The notes under the pieces are model-generated. The model was given only the letters and a program-made list of their open reading frames with translations, ran no database searches and was not told the DNA's origin. From Byssothecium circinans (Eukaryota; Ascomycota; Dothideomycetes; Pleosporales; Massarinaceae): a stretch of 64,000 bases of DNA. Shown here in pieces: positions 47,456 to 59,393 of the stretch. The stretch covers positions 194,778 through 258,777 of the forward strand of contig ML977002.1 in assembly GCA_010015675.1 (NCBI GenBank), written 5' to 3'. The translations under genes and the position numbers were made by a program. The stretch's first letter is position 1; every line of letters begins with the position of its first letter.

Positions 47456-47700
47456 GGGGTTTGCGTAGAGTTTCCGTGGGAGAGATGGTGGTTTGATTAG
47501 GTGCGATAAGCCACCAGCTTGTCTCTCATTGGCTGAATGCACGCTAGGTCTCAACACAGCTTAGCGGCCGTTGAATTGGCTCAAGGAGCCATCTCAACTC
47601 GCATCTGGTCTCCCCTCCTTCACTCTGAAGTACACATCTTTCGTCAGTAGTACAAGGATCACAACTGGAGAGATTAACAATATGTCCCGCCGCTGAAGCA
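47456..47700. promoter_or_regulatory. Divergent promoter region between asparaginase and HET genes
   Basis: 245 bp separate the two start codons, so both promoters and 5' leaders must fit here. I could not pick out a clear TATA box or known operator. Confidence 0.45.
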
Positions 47701-49783
47701 ATGCGACTGCTCAATACCTACACCCTCGAAGTAGAAGAGTTCCAGGCTGACTTCCCGGAATATGTCATTCTTTCGCATACTTGGGGAGGCGAGGAGGTTA
47801 CCCTGCGGGATCTTCAGTCCCCGGCAGCATCCACGAAGAAAGGGTTTACGAAACTGAAACGCTGCTGTGAAAAGGCAGCAAGCGATGGCTTCCACTACGT
47901 TTGGATTGATACATGCTGTATCGACAAGACGTCCTCAGCTGAGCTGTCCGAGTCAATCAACTCCATGTACCAATGGTACAAAGGCTCGTATATCTGCTAT
48001 GTTTACCTCGCAGATTTCACAATAACACCAGGTTCGTCAGCACTCGACAATGAGAACTTCGCTAGGGCCCGATGGTGGACGAGAGGCTGGACCCTGCAAG
48101 AGTTGCTTGCGCCTGTAACTGTTGAATTCTACGATTCGAACTGGGTGGAATACGGAACGAAAGTTAGTCTTCGTGAGCAGATAACCAAAGTATCTGGCAT
48201 CGATGAAGCCATCCTTCGGGGCGAGAACCCATTGAGAAGAAATGTTGCGGTTCGTATGTCCTGGGCCGCACACAGGAACACAACTCGTATTGAAGACCGT
48301 AAGTAGAAATATTTCCATGTTTATCGATTGTGCTCGGTCTCCCAATGCGCTAACATATCTCCAACATCAGAGGCATACTGTCTTCTGGGGCTGTTTGGCG
48401 TCAACATGCCTCTCCTTTACGGTGAAGGAGAGCGGGCCTTTGGGCGCCTACAAGAAGAGATCATGCGCGTCCGTGAGGACTACACTCTCTTTGCATGGTT
48501 GTGGGGTAATCAAAATCCACGCATATCAAAGGGCCTCCTGGCAAGCTCATTGCGCGACTTTCGGAGCGACGCAAATCAACAAACCACACAACTATCGTCC
48601 GATCCGATCCGATCCCAAACTTGGAGCTTCTTAAATCTCTCTCGGAATTGCTGGAATCTTTTCACGCTACCAGCGGGCCATGGTACCTATCCTGCCTTAA
48701 CCACCTTGTATAATTCGATTATAGAAGCCCAAAAGAGCATGACTATGAATGAACATTATTGACATAAAAGTCCTACCTTCAGAGGTCCCCTTCCTGAATA
48801 GTCGAGGCGTTCGCATTACGCTTCCCATGCTCGAGAAAGAGGATACCAAAGGAGGGTTTTACGCTTGTATAACGCTACTATACGAGAAGGACGAAATGGA
48901 CGCCATAGTGTGCGTCAGCCTGAATCGACTAAGCCCTCATTCGGACGTATACGTTCGTCACGCTGGACCAAATTTAACGCTTATCCCCGTCTCTGGCAGT
49001 AAAAGCTTCAAGTGGCGGACGATCTACGTAACTCAGCCATCCCCAGTGCCTAGGAGACCTAGGACAATGCTAGTTGCTGCTCATCCAGATTGGCGCGCGA
49101 TGTGCCTTTTACTAGTCAAGACTACTTGGAGTCCAGACTACCCTATGCAATGCTTATTCTCTTCTTGGATCAGTATGACCGACTTCCTTGATGCAAAATT
49201 TGGAAGCCAAGCTCCCGATGAATCTACGGTGGAGGGCAGCAATGGAAGACCAACGATCGGAGAAAGGACGGCCAGTGGCTTCAACAATATCGCAATGGCC
49301 ATGTCGACATTGCGACGAAACCACGATCCAGCAGCCAACTGGTTACCAGAGAGGCTCTCAGAATTCGAGCCGGATGATATACTCGCGTTAGCCATGGACG
49401 TGCAACCAGACCAATGCTGGTTTCCAATACTAGAAGACACCACAAACTACCATGCCTCGGAAGTACGTGGGGTCTTTGGATTTGGCAGTAGAGATTACCC
49501 CGACCACGCATTCCTCATCCTAGTCTCTTTATCTTATGATAAAGTTGCTTGCGGTTTCGTATACTCAACAGTTGACACGCTGGAACACAAGCAACACCGG
49601 GAGTTGTGGAATAGGGAGATCCAAGAGGCGAAGTTGCTCGATGATCGCCTTGTCGCTCCGCTCAACATGCGCGGGGTTGATGGCACGTCGGTTTCTTCAG
49701 AAATTGCAGTTAGCATTCGGCGAGTTGGCACGTCTGCTGTTGGTGTCCGCCGATTCGCTTTGAGCATTACCCAGAGACTTTAA
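47701..49783 (+). CDS. HET (heterokaryon incompatibility) domain protein
   Basis: Three exons, 47701-48298, 48371-48682 and 48783-49783, give 636 residues. HET-domain signatures: YVILSHTWG (21-29), YVWIDTCCIDK (66-76), ARWWTRGWTLQELLAP (123-138), and EDQAYCLLGLFGVNMPLLYG formed across intron 1. HET domains trigger programmed death when unlike hyphae fuse, and often belong to large polymorphic families. Intron 1 (48299-48370) has GTAAGT, GCTAACAT and CATCAG. Intron 2 (48683-48782) has a weak GTACCT donor and CCTTCAG. It was chosen because it restores the usual sequence after the domain (NSRGVRITLPM). The C-terminal half has no recognised domain. No partner gene such as a NACHT/WD40 or SesB protein lies beside it. 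If intron 2 were not spliced, the protein would end at 48762. Confidence 0.85.
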
Positions 49784-50740
49784 GGAGTAGCGACAATCGC
49801 TGAACCCGACGAAAACCAACGAGAAGGGTGATCAGAACCAAGCTCGTCATCACTCCACTGGGATTATATGCTTCTGCATATGATCTACCATAACGCCTGC
49901 CAACTTCGATCCATCGAATCCCCCAGGAGGTCTGGAGGCCCGCTAAGGGGTTCTTGAATTTCCAATAGTGTCTCTTCATCGTCGGGGAGGACCCGTTGAG
50001 CAGGGAACCCTGGAACACTGCGCAGATCTAACGAGATCAGGAACGTCTTACCTGCCGATATGAAAGCTAGGTAGATGGAAAAGGGCTGGAGTGGTCGTAC
50101 ATGTATGTTGGTTCAGTACAAAAGCAGCGTCGTTGGGGTTAGAGTGGCTGCCTTAAAAGGCGATGATCCATACAAGTAAAGAGGTACTGGAGAGGGATCT
50201 GGTGGGCATGCAGACGGCGATACGGGTTTTAGATAGGTAATAGGGAATAGGGGGTGAGAATTTTGAGAGACCATGAAATGATATTACGCCTAGAGCCATG
50301 AAGTTCTAGTGAGTTCAGGTGGAAGGTCGAGGGTCGAAGTTCTAGCACCGTTGCGTGGCATTATCGCGCACGTTGTAATGTACCACTCGACCCTGGCTAG
50401 GCAGTTGATGAATCTCATCAATTGAGGGAGTAGAAATTCTTGCGAGTGAAGGAAAGACGTTGAGCTCTCCACACTTCACGGTTGTGGTGGAGATCGCACT
50501 GGCCACTTGCAGAAAATTGTGGGTCTGAGCAGGGAAGGGACGAACCGGCACAATCCCCGCAACAATACCAACTCTATTTGAAGTTCATCCTTCTCCATCA
50601 CTTTTTTACGATACTCAAAAATACGACAGTCTCGATGAGATCACAGTATTACAACACTCGTCACGACAAGAGAAAGCGAAACAGCGATCAAACAAAGGCG
50701 AAGACGACCTGTACGTCACACAGGGAGCGACCGTGAACGC
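49784..50740. other. Downstream region of HET gene; possible small minus-strand gene
   Basis: A minus frame at 49767-50018 has a hydrophobic stretch (GVMTSLVLITLLVGF). It could be joined by two introns to an ATG near 50209, but one would be only 41 nt. I do not annotate it as a gene. No other coding signal seen up to 50740. Confidence 0.35.
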
Positions 50741-51460
50741 AGCTCTCGGAAAGGCGCGTTAACTTCAAACATACGAACCACACCGGGGAAACGGTACCTA
50801 CAAGAGTAGAAAGAAACACAGCGTTTACGCTGAAGCTCGGGCCCAGAAAGCCATCCTCGCGCCTCCCGACGGACTCGCGTATATTGTACTCCCGAAGCCA
50901 CCACCATCTCCCATCTACGCCATCAAGGTCACTCAACCACGCATTAGAACCCCCAAGCGAAGGTTCCAAAAGATGTAACGTCACTCCAATTTTTCGCCTG
51001 ACCGTCTCCCACGTTACCGTCACGCTCTTCAGCCCATATCGATAGTTTCGTACCACATCCAGCCGTCGTACACCTCAATACCGTTCGTGATACACGAGCG
51101 ACACCATGACAAGCTCACCCACACCACGATTTATCACATACACTAGATCCCCAGACTGAAATAGAAACGCAACCCATTCCCAAAACCACTCTTTCTAGTC
51201 AGGCTAGCTTACTCACAGAACATGAAACTCTTTTCACCAAACTCCGGTGCGTACTCCGACCGTATAGATTCCCGGGTCTCTATTTCAAGAACACGCACAC
51301 ACACGTTCTGACAAAACGGCCCGCGCTCGCGCCCGCACCCGTTCGCCACGTGCGAGATCTGGAACTCGCACGATTTGTTTTCGCTGCCATCGCAAAAGGG
51401 TAAGGGGAGGCTTGATGATGGTATGGTTGGTCAACTCCGTTGCCGACCTTGACTGCGGCC
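50741..51460 (-). other. Possible unidentified minus-strand gene with one clean intron
   Basis: On the minus strand 51178-51237 looks like a textbook intron (GTGAGT, CTGACT, TTTCTATTTCAG; 60 nt). Upstream, a frame reads NKSCEFQISHVANGCG...RSEYAPEFGEKSFMF. Downstream, another reads SGDLVYVINRGVGELVMVSL and, after one TGA, LDVVRNYRYGLKSVTVTWETV. The phases do not match across the intron as I read it, so no product can be given. It may be a decayed gene or an untranslated spliced RNA. Confidence 0.3.
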
Positions 51461-53974
51461 CGTAACTAATGTGAGATTGTCTCAGCGATTACACGAGCGC
51501 TCGACCGCACATACGATTTTCGAGATATTGTAAGCCGATAATCAGGCGTAGCATACATAGATCGCGAAGCTTTTCAATGTTATTTGGTAAATACCGTTGC
51601 GCAACCTTCGAAGGTAGACGCATATGACATGGTACGTAGATTATAGTCTCTTGGTCCCCTAATCCACAGTTCCTTTCCTCCGAATCACACATCACCATCG
51701 AATATTTTTTCACCAGGCCTCTCCTAGTCCCCGTCATAGTAATAAAGAATACCATTATAATAAAATCACCCACCTATCGTTAACCACAGCCTCGTCTACA
51801 ACCCCCGTCCCCGCAAGTCCGAAAGGAGGAAGGAAAGAAATCGCCCCCTCATCCCACCAACCACGGCAAAAGTTATTTCTTATATAGTCCAGGTACTGTG
51901 GTTCGCATGCTATTGACTAAAGAAGAAAAAAAAGAACCCTTCATTTCTTTCCCTCCTCTCAACCGCAGTATATACTGTGCATTCTTTTATTCCTATAATC
52001 TGCCACCAAGGCACAGCACCTTCAGCACGGCGGAAGCGTGTTACATATTCTTCTTTCTGTATTCTAGTTCAATTGCAGTTGGATGACTGCGTCTCGGCCG
52101 TCTTTCCAATTAGTGTAGACTCGGCCCAACGACGCTGCCGCTGTATTTTTGCTGTTTCTTCTTCTTTTTAATTCTTTTGCGGAAAATAAAAGAGGTAGTC
52201 TACGATAAGCGTTGAAATAGTTGATAGGAGAGAGAAGAAACGAGAATTCCAATTCATATTGAGTCTTTTGCTTGGTCGGTAGCGATGTGATGTGAAGCTG
52301 AGCGTTTATCCCCGAGACAAAACAAGACGAGGACTCGCGCCGTACATATGCACATCGACGGCTTACATATATACAGACCAGACTTCGCCCCGAACCGCCT
52401 TCGTCCTGCAGAGCCAAAAAAAAACCGCCTCGAGGGGGCGAAAAGGTGCAAGATGCAGCCTCACATGCATGCATGCAAGCCTATCTGCGCTCCCGCGGCG
52501 CAGGTATCAGCAACAACACTAACTCATGCCGAGTTGATTCCGTCCCCCGTCCCCTGCGTAAAATAAAATTTTCGAAACCCCGCCTGTGGCTCTTCACTGT
52601 CTTTCGAATTGGCATTGGCGCCGGTGCCCGCAAATTTTGTCCTAAGGGAAGTTGCTTGCCTAGCGGCGACTTGGGTGGCTACACTACACTACTGCTTGGG
52701 TATTAGCCGCCCCGCTCAGCCCAAAGCGTAGAAGCGGAATCATACGTGGTGAAACGCAGACGATCGTAATTCGAGGGGGATGGATGTCTGGTTCTGGTGC
52801 CGACATTCGCGAGCTAGCTGCCAGACCCAGGAGTGGTGCCAGGGTAAGGCATGTCGATTGTCGTCGCATGGGCCCATGGGGCAATTGCTCGAAAGTGATA
52901 AGTTTTGATCGGTGGGCACTAGGGCAGGAGGCTAGACGAATCAATTGATGCGCTCGGGACGTGATTCGTTGGATCTGGGAAATGGGCATGGGCATGCATG
53001 GTCATAGGGCATGGCATGAAGAAGCAATCTTAACACTGCAAGCGCCGGCTTAGCTTAGCAAGGGAAAGAAAGAAAGAAAGACGAACCAGACTTGCACTTT
53101 CATTCATTCATTCATGGTTTGGTTTGGTTTGGAAAACTTGGTATATTTATTTGCTACAGCAGCTTGGGCAGCGATGATGACCAAGATGGCGAGGAAGAAT
53201 ACCGTTGCGTAGACTTCGTGCGGTATATCAAATAATCACATCGCAATCCCATCCACTGCATTCATCCATCCATCCTCATCTGCGCATCCCATCCCATCCC
53301 AATCCTCCTCTCCAGATAAAGAAAAACTACACAAAATAACGCGGGGGGTATCACCAAACTCCAGCACCACCAGAGAAGAAGGGAAGCTTGTTGTAGATCC
53401 CGATCGATAGGATGTCTGGGACCGGAACCAATGTCCATGCCCATTTTTCAAGACGCAGCGAACACATGAGTCCCAGTCGCGCGTGCAATCAATTGAATCG
53501 TCCAACCACCACTTGGTAAAAACGGGGGTATATCGAAAAGAAAACGTCGGAGAAAGGTGTGAAGGAGTGACTAGAAATTACCGCGCCTAGCTTGGGCACA
53601 AACGGAAGGGGAAAAGAGGTAAGGTAAGGTAGGGTGGTAGGGGAAATGAAAAGTAGGTAAGACTCTACAAAGAAAAAGAGTGTAAAGTGTAGGATCCGGG
53701 TTTCTTTTCCTTTCCGCTTCGTCAAAAGATTCGTAATAGAAGGGTACGTTGAGCGAAGATTAAATTGTACAAAGGTAAGGTGGGGTATCCGGAGGCTAGA
53801 CGTGGGGGAATGTCGATATAGAAGTCGAAGAAGAGAAAGTTGTTGTTGCTGTTGCTGTCGCAACGGCGGGGGAAAATGAATGGTATCTTCGTAAACACAT
53901 GAAACCGGCCCAGGCGCGCTCAATGCCTAGGAATTGGGTCGGCAGAGAAGCAGGAGAAAGGCGCCTTAGTACGG
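51461..53974. other. 2.5-kb region without a supported gene
   Basis: Short frames on both strands lack motifs and overlap one another. A-rich runs (51925), a GAAA tract (about 53067-53082), CATT repeats (53100-53115) and GGTTT repeats (53116-53130) are present. It probably holds the 3' UTR of the GPI protein and intergenic DNA. Confidence 0.4.
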
Positions 53975-54343
53975 TCATAGTGCGAGAAGACCCAGACCAG
54001 CAGCCAGAACAGCGATGAATGCGCCGTTGGCAGACATGGACGAGGCCGCGCCGGGGAAGGCGCTGGGGCTGGGGCTGACGATGCCAGTGCCGGTGGGCTT
54101 CGCAGAGGTCGCGTTGTTGGGGACAGAGTAGCTGGGCGCGCCGGTGGCGGTCGGGTAGCTGGGAGCGATGGTGGAGGTCGAGTTCGCGGCGGGGATGGCG
54201 GGGGGAGTGCCCGACGCGGTGACGGTGTTGACGCGGTAGATGGTCGAGGTTACGTAGACGGTGGAGTCGAACGAGGGCTCGGCGGCGAAGACGGCGGCGC
54301 AGAGCGCGAAGAGGAAGAGCACGGCTTGCTGGAAGGAGCGCAT
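53975..54343 (-). CDS. Small GPI-anchored, Ser/Thr-rich cell-wall protein
   Basis: 122 residues, one exon. The N-terminal signal peptide (MRSFQQAVLFLFALCAAVFA) should be cut after Ala20. The mature part is rich in Ser, Thr, Pro and Ala, with a STVYVTSTIYRV motif (27-38) like many fungal wall proteins and two N-x-S/T sites. The last 20 residues (NGAFIAVLAAGLGLLAL) form a GPI attachment tail with a small-residue cleavage region at SSMSANG. It would sit on the outer plasma membrane or be linked to wall glucan, heavily O-mannosylated. The ATG with AAA before it is preferred; the frame extends further upstream only from a TTG. No enzyme domain. Identity beyond class is unknown. Confidence 0.82.
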   Translation of the reverse strand: MRSFQQAVLFLFALCAAVFAAEPSFDSTVYVTSTIYRVNTVTASGTPPAIPAANSTSTIAPSYPTATGAPSYSVPNNATSAKPTGTGIVSPSPSAFPGAASSMSANGAFIAVLAAGLGLLAL

Positions 54344-55749
54344 TTTGATTGTTTGCGGAAGCGAGCGTTGATGTGGTTGTTTGTGTGTTTGAGTGATTGA
54401 CAGAGGTTGAAGGATCGTGGTGTGCAAAGAGCGTGGGCGCAAAGGCTGGCTTGCTAGGACGAGATTGGGGTTTGTATAAAGAGTGACTGGGTTGAAGGCT
54501 ACGACAGGTACTGTGCGTGAAGAGGACGAGCGTTTGAGGCAGAAACAACGGCAGGCGGGCTCACGAGGCTTTAATAACTGGGGCGCAATTTCCCGTCCGC
54601 AATTTCGGTCACCTCCTCACGGGCGTTAGCAGCGTCGTGGCACTGGCCCCAGCCTAACCAACACCACACCCCTGCCCTGCGAGCCCAACCCTGAAGTCCG
54701 CGATCCGCCCCAGCGAGTGCGCGGGTACCTGGCAGCGTGCAGATTGCCAGATTGCAGATGAGCCCTCCTCACTGGCTGACGCTGAAATGTCCGCAGAGTG
54801 CGAGAGCCGCCGTTGACATCAACCACCCGTTGCCATCGCGACATTCGCGACTCTTTCCCTGCCCTCACGATCTGTTTCTCCCGCCTGTTTGTGTCAGAGC
54901 CCACTTCTTCTCGCGATACCCGCCCTGCCCTCTCGCCCCACGCCCCAGAACTGAAACAGCGCGTCGGCGAATTAAGAGTGTGCCGGCGAGAAGACCACAC
55001 CTGGCGCGGGACGTGGCATGCTCAGAAACCTCCTCTGTCGCGGCGAGCCACAGCGGCCAATCGTCACAGGCGCCTTCAACCGAGCCCTGACAACGTGTTT
55101 GTGTGTGATATGTGTCGTGTGCGACAACACCTTGCCAAGCGTCGGACGGTGAGTGCCTCAGCCACTCGCACATTGAAATAAACTTGGTGGAGCCATCGTG
55201 TACGCGCTGGGCGAACTCTATTCGTGTTCTTCACGCGCCGCTTGCTCCTCTCGCCGCAATGGCACAGACAAGCTGACAGACGTACAAATGAATAGACCCA
55301 GCAAATGATTTCTTGGAAAAAAGGGAGGCTCATATTTGATGCTTGCAAGAAAGAAGAAAGAAATTACCATTACTCCGGCCTTGCTCGACGATTGACGTGG
55401 TCGTGATTGGCTATAGCCGATCCCTGGCCCTTATTATTGCACTCCATGGAATCCATTCAGCCATCCAGTAAATGCGCCTGTGTGCGGACGCTCCAACCCA
55501 AATGCCATCTCTTTCTACCCCCAGGATGTGCCCTGGCCGCCGATTATAATACAATATAATGCTGTGTGCTTGCGTAGAGCTCAGCTGGCCCCGCAGAGGG
55601 TTGCTGGTAAGAATTCCAAACTCCAGCTTGTGCGCATCTACACGACGGCTGGACCCAGTAGGCTAACGGACGAGTGCACAAGGGGCAGCTCGAACATGCC
55701 GTGACCGGCAGAGTCCAACGCAATGGGGGAAAGCGCGGCGCGAACTTCT
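54344..55749. other. Intergenic region, GPI protein promoter and TCO89-like 3' flank
   Basis: Overlapping short frames on both strands at 54626-55181 are of the kind GC-rich DNA gives by chance. No motif, RNA gene or repeat could be supported. Confidence 0.4.
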
Positions 55750-57489
55750 TCAGTCCCCTTCCACCGCCTCGATACTTTCCCACAGCCGCCGGCAGATTTC
55801 TTCTGCTTCGTTGCGGACCCTGCCGTTGTCGCTCTCAAAGCTCTGTCTACCCTCGACATCACCATCACCGCGGCCATCGCGAGCGTTTTCGAAACTGACG
55901 CGCGACCGCCGTCCCTCTGTTTCATCATGGAAACTTGTGCTCAGGCTGCTGCTGCCGTGTACGTTGACGTAACCATTGGCACCACCAGTCCTTGGCACGC
56001 GAGTCTTGCGCGGAGTGCCTGGTATCTGCTCGATTCGTATGATTGCATCGGCGAGGGGATGGCGATACCTTCGCACTACGTTGTATTCGACCGCGACATG
56101 GTTGAACTGCTGCTGCAGCCGTGGGTCCAGACGACCTTCGCCATTGGTCGTGTACGTCATTCCGGTGTGCAGAAACGTGGGCCCGCCCATCCGGGGCAGA
56201 ATGGCAGGGACGGATTTCTGCGGTTCAATGTTGGAAGAAGCTCGTTGGAGCATCAGCTTCTGCTGTGTCCGCGACGGGGGTAGATTAGTAGGCGTGCTGG
56301 TGCCTGAGCGGCGGGGATGTGCCTTGGTCGGTGTCGGCGGGTCTGGCTCTGCATCTGCGTCTGCGACGTTTGGCATTGACTTATTCCTCTTCATCCTGTC
56401 CATGTCAATTGTAGCCGTCTGTGGTGAGTTGCGCGACGGCAAGAAGCTGCTGTTGTTGGTCGTTCCCGCTGATCCTTCCCCGTCCATGAAGCGTGAGACC
56501 AAGTCCCTACCCGGCATGTCCACTAGCGTCGAGCCTGCGCTCTGGCTGAGCTCTCGCACCTCATTGTGGTTGGAGATGACGGTTGCGACGGTGGAGGACA
56601 TCTGCGGCGGTGTGGGCGCATTATGCTGAGAGCTGCGCTGCAACAATCGCGACGTGATTATGTCTGCGTCCGGCGGTCGCGAGTGGTGGGAGCTCCCGCC
56701 GTTTGTCTGGCGTGGATGGTGTGTTCGTTCCGGTAATGTCTGCAAATTTGGGCTCGACGAGGCATGCGTCTGGGAGGGGTTTGGCGATACCTGTTGTGCT
56801 TCTCCCGCATGCTTCTGAGGTGCGCCTTCAGCCATCCTCTGTGAATCCAGTATCATCGAGTTTGACCGCGTGTTGGAGCGCGTAGTGTTGGGCGACTGTG
56901 ACGCACTCTCCTCGGTCCAGCCGTCGTCCTGCCCCTCCTCGTCGGCCACGTCGAAGTGTACCGTGGGGTGTTCCGGTGAGGGCGACCGCGCCTTGCCGGG
57001 GTTTACCAGCGAGCGCTTCGGCGGCGCTATGTCGCCCTTGGTCGACTTCAGCGCCGGCTTCGCCTTGTGCGGCAGATGTCCGCTCGAATGGTTTTTGCGT
57101 ATGTTGGCGTGGGCGTGCCCTTGATTGACGACTCTTGCGATGCCACCGGACGAAGCGTTGCGCTTGAAGCTGGGGCGCGGGCTGCTGGGCGCAGAGACCG
57201 AGTTGCCGGACTGCGAGCGGCGGTGGTGCTTGACGGCGTTGGCCTCGCCCTGGTGGCCCTGGTGGCCCTGGTGGCCCTGTGCGAGCTTCGTGACCTTGGT
57301 GAGGTTCTTGGACGACTGGTTCCGCTGCATGCGACCCCCGCCGACGACGTGCTGGCGCGGGGCCTTGCTGGCTTTATGTTGGATGGACTCGGACGGCGAC
57401 TGCGACACCTGCGAGTTGGAGGAGTGCTGTCTCGCCATTGGGGGCGTCCGTCGAGGCTGCGAGTGAGCATCGGCAGAGGAAGAAGCCAT
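55750..57489 (-). CDS. TORC1 subunit TCO89-like protein
   Basis: One exon, 579 residues, largely disordered. Conserved islands recall fungal TCO89-domain proteins: an N-terminal QSSKNLTKVTKL (about 58-69), SFKRNASSGGIARV (about 109-122), a middle LVSRFMDGEG, RTQQKLMLQRASSN, and a C-terminal YNVVRRYRHPLADAIIRI followed by a helical end. TCO89 is a fungus-specific subunit of TOR complex 1, which controls growth in response to nutrients and sits on the vacuole. A small GHQ tandem run (about 72-80) may vary in length. The long overlapping frames on the plus strand are shadows. The ATG at 57489 is the first in frame with a good context. Assignment is by island pattern; a domain search (TCO89 family) would settle it. 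Confidence 0.8.
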   Translation of the reverse strand: MASSSADAHSQPRRTPPMARQHSSNSQVSQSPSESIQHKASKAPRQHVVGGGRMQRNQSSKNLTKVTKLAQGHQGHQGHQGEANAVKHHRRSQSGNSVSAPSSPRPSFKRNASSGGIARVVNQGHAHANIRKNHSSGHLPHKAKPALKSTKGDIAPPKRSLVNPGKARSPSPEHPTVHFDVADEEGQDDGWTEESASQSPNTTRSNTRSNSMILDSQRMAEGAPQKHAGEAQQVSPNPSQTHASSSPNLQTLPERTHHPRQTNGGSSHHSRPPDADIITSRLLQRSSQHNAPTPPQMSSTVATVISNHNEVRELSQSAGSTLVDMPGRDLVSRFMDGEGSAGTTNNSSFLPSRNSPQTATIDMDRMKRNKSMPNVADADAEPDPPTPTKAHPRRSGTSTPTNLPPSRTQQKLMLQRASSNIEPQKSVPAILPRMGGPTFLHTGMTYTTNGEGRLDPRLQQQFNHVAVEYNVVRRYRHPLADAIIRIEQIPGTPRKTRVPRTGGANGYVNVHGSSSLSTSFHDETEGRRSRVSFENARDGRGDGDVEGRQSFESDNGRVRNEAEEICRRLWESIEAVEGD

Positions 57490-58256
57490 GGTTCCTTTTG
57501 GCAGCGTGGCTGTCGGTGTATGGTGGTGAGGTGGGGATGCGAAGCCGAGGGCGGTTGTTCCGTCAATCCGTGCCAGTCAGGGCAGCAGCAGTGCAGGTCG
57601 ATTGCAGCACTCCGGTCAATGGTTACGAGTTCTCGTTGGCGCTCTCATCGTCTCTAGGCCAAAGGGCTCAATTACATACGTGGGAGGGCAGCGTGCGGGT
57701 GGTACAGCGTCTGCCACGTTGGGGCCCAATGATACTCGGTCGTCGGGTGGTGATGGCAGAGTGCGTCTGCCGCCTACCAAATCACAAAGCGCAGGCGGTG
57801 CGGTGAGGGCCGAGCTGCAACCGAGACGAATTCGGCTCACCGCGGGCCGTCACACCAGTTCAAGACATCCGTTCGCGTCGCATCTCTTCTCTCAACATCC
57901 ACTTAACCAGACACATTTGACTGGTGTCTGCATTTGATATTGTATCTAGGCTAGCTTGTTCCCGCCTGCCTTTTGCGACATTTCGACCTGCCCCTCATGC
58001 TGTTTTCCACACAGGACTATGAACAAGATGCAGATGCCCGTCTGTCTCGAAAGATGCAAGTAACCATACCTATTGCGTACAGAGAATATCATGCGTGTTG
58101 TCCGCTCGTGCGATGGGAGTCGTAAGTATGTCCGTCAAATAAGAAATCCGTAGCCCAGCTCCCCGCATCTCCTGCTTGTCTCCATCCGTAATCTTGTCCT
58201 GTATAAATCTGTTTCGTTTTTCTTTCTCAGCAATTCCATGTCATGCCTCTTCACGT
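57490..58256. other. Intergenic region between two minus-strand genes
   Basis: It serves as promoter of the TCO89-like gene and 3' flank of the next gene. No coding or RNA feature supported. Confidence 0.45.
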
Positions 58257-59393
58257 TCACTGGGTAAAAATCGCCTTTTGTGCAAACTTCTTGAGCTTCC
58301 CCTTCATGCCACGTTGCCGCTGGGCCCTCTGCTGGCTGCGCTGCCTTTGCTCCGGATTCATGCCGTCGATGCAACCGAAAGACGACGTCGTAAGAATGGA
58401 GGCTGCACGTGAGCGATACGAGGGAGGTGGAGGCCCTGTGAAGTATGTTGGGGCTTCGGATAGCTGCAGGCTGCCCATAGAGTCCTCTCGCTGAATATGC
58501 GACGTTGAAGGCACCGGTCGTAGGGTATACCCAGCGTCTGCCTGCCGCTCCATATGATATTCAGGTCCCCTGGTACTTGCGCTGGCTGGTGTGCTGTGTT
58601 GCAGAGAAATGGGCAACATTGGATCCAGCCCCCCTCCTATCTGTCCGCAGAACATCGGTGGCCGTGCAGCATTCGCTGTGTATGGTCGAGAGAGTGGCTT
58701 CCTGATGGATCCCGAACGAGTTATCATCGCAGGCCTGGTACCCTCCTGCACGTCCTCATACGACATAGCTAACAGAGGCGTCGAAGTCGAGCGTCGACAG
58801 ATCTGCTTGGGCATGGGCGTCCACTGCGAGTGCGTACGCTTGAGTGATGGCATTCGCACTTGCATCTTCTTCGCCCGACGACAGAATGACTTTAGCGGCC
58901 GGTTTGAAGAGGTTGAATTTCGACCTTCTGGCTCGCGAACGATGGGTACTGCGTACTGGCCGTGTAATAGCTCTTCACGTCCCGTCGATTGCCCTTTCCT
59001 CCAGTATGGTAGACCGCTCATCAACGGAGAGTCGGGCTTGCTGCTGGCATCCAACCACGCATTGACGTTCCTGACGACGCCAGACTCTGCCCGCGCCGAT
59101 TGAGGCGGGACCTTGTGTTCATGTTGTGTCGGCGGCCGCTCGGTGGGAAGCGGTCGTGAAGGAGGAACTGGAGGCACAGTCACTTGGACGGCAGTACCGG
59201 AGGAGGAAACTATTCGCGAGGAGTTGAGAGATGTCTGAGTCGGTGTGTCGAGTTTGTCCCCCGTGCTCCTGCTCTGCCACGGGACAGGCACTGGCTTTCG
59301 TAGCTGGCGAGCGAGCCACTGCTTCGACGTCTCTGGTTTGGCGTTCTGAAGCTGCTTCTGGCCTGTCGGTACCTTGGTAGTCTTTGCTGCCAT
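58257..59393 (-). CDS. Basic, disordered protein of unknown function
   Basis: A single frame from ATG 59393 (MAAKTTKVPTG) gives 378 residues. It is rich in Ser, Pro, Arg and Gln with no membrane segment. Possible conserved islands are SKQWLARQLRKPVPVPWQ near the N-terminus, NVNAWLDASSKPDSPLMSGL with PYWRKG in the middle, and a strongly basic helix at the C-terminus (GMKGKLKKFAQKAIF). The open frame continues upstream to an ATG at 59711, but that part looks like 5' leader in composition, so the inner ATG with GAC before it is chosen. I do not recognise the family. The basic tail could bind membranes or nucleic acid; this is speculation. Confidence 0.6.
   Translation of the reverse strand: MAAKTTKVPTGQKQLQNAKPETSKQWLARQLRKPVPVPWQSRSTGDKLDTPTQTSLNSSRIVSSSGTAVQVTVPPVPPSRPLPTERPPTQHEHKVPPQSARAESGVVRNVNAWLDASSKPDSPLMSGLPYWRKGQSTGREELLHGQYAVPIVREPEGRNSTSSNRPLKSFCRRAKKMQVRMPSLKRTHSQWTPMPKQICRRSTSTPLLAMSYEDVQEGTRPAMITRSGSIRKPLSRPYTANAARPPMFCGQIGGGLDPMLPISLQHSTPASASTRGPEYHMERQADAGYTLRPVPSTSHIQREDSMGSLQLSEAPTYFTGPPPPSYRSRAASILTTSSFGCIDGMNPEQRQRSQQRAQRQRGMKGKLKKFAQKAIFTQ

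Noticed and set aside
53796..54548. 250-codon minus frame
   Set aside because: Arg/His-rich shadow of the GPI protein gene in another frame.
55723..57657. Several long plus-strand frames
   Set aside because: Shadows of the TCO89-like gene caused by its biased composition.
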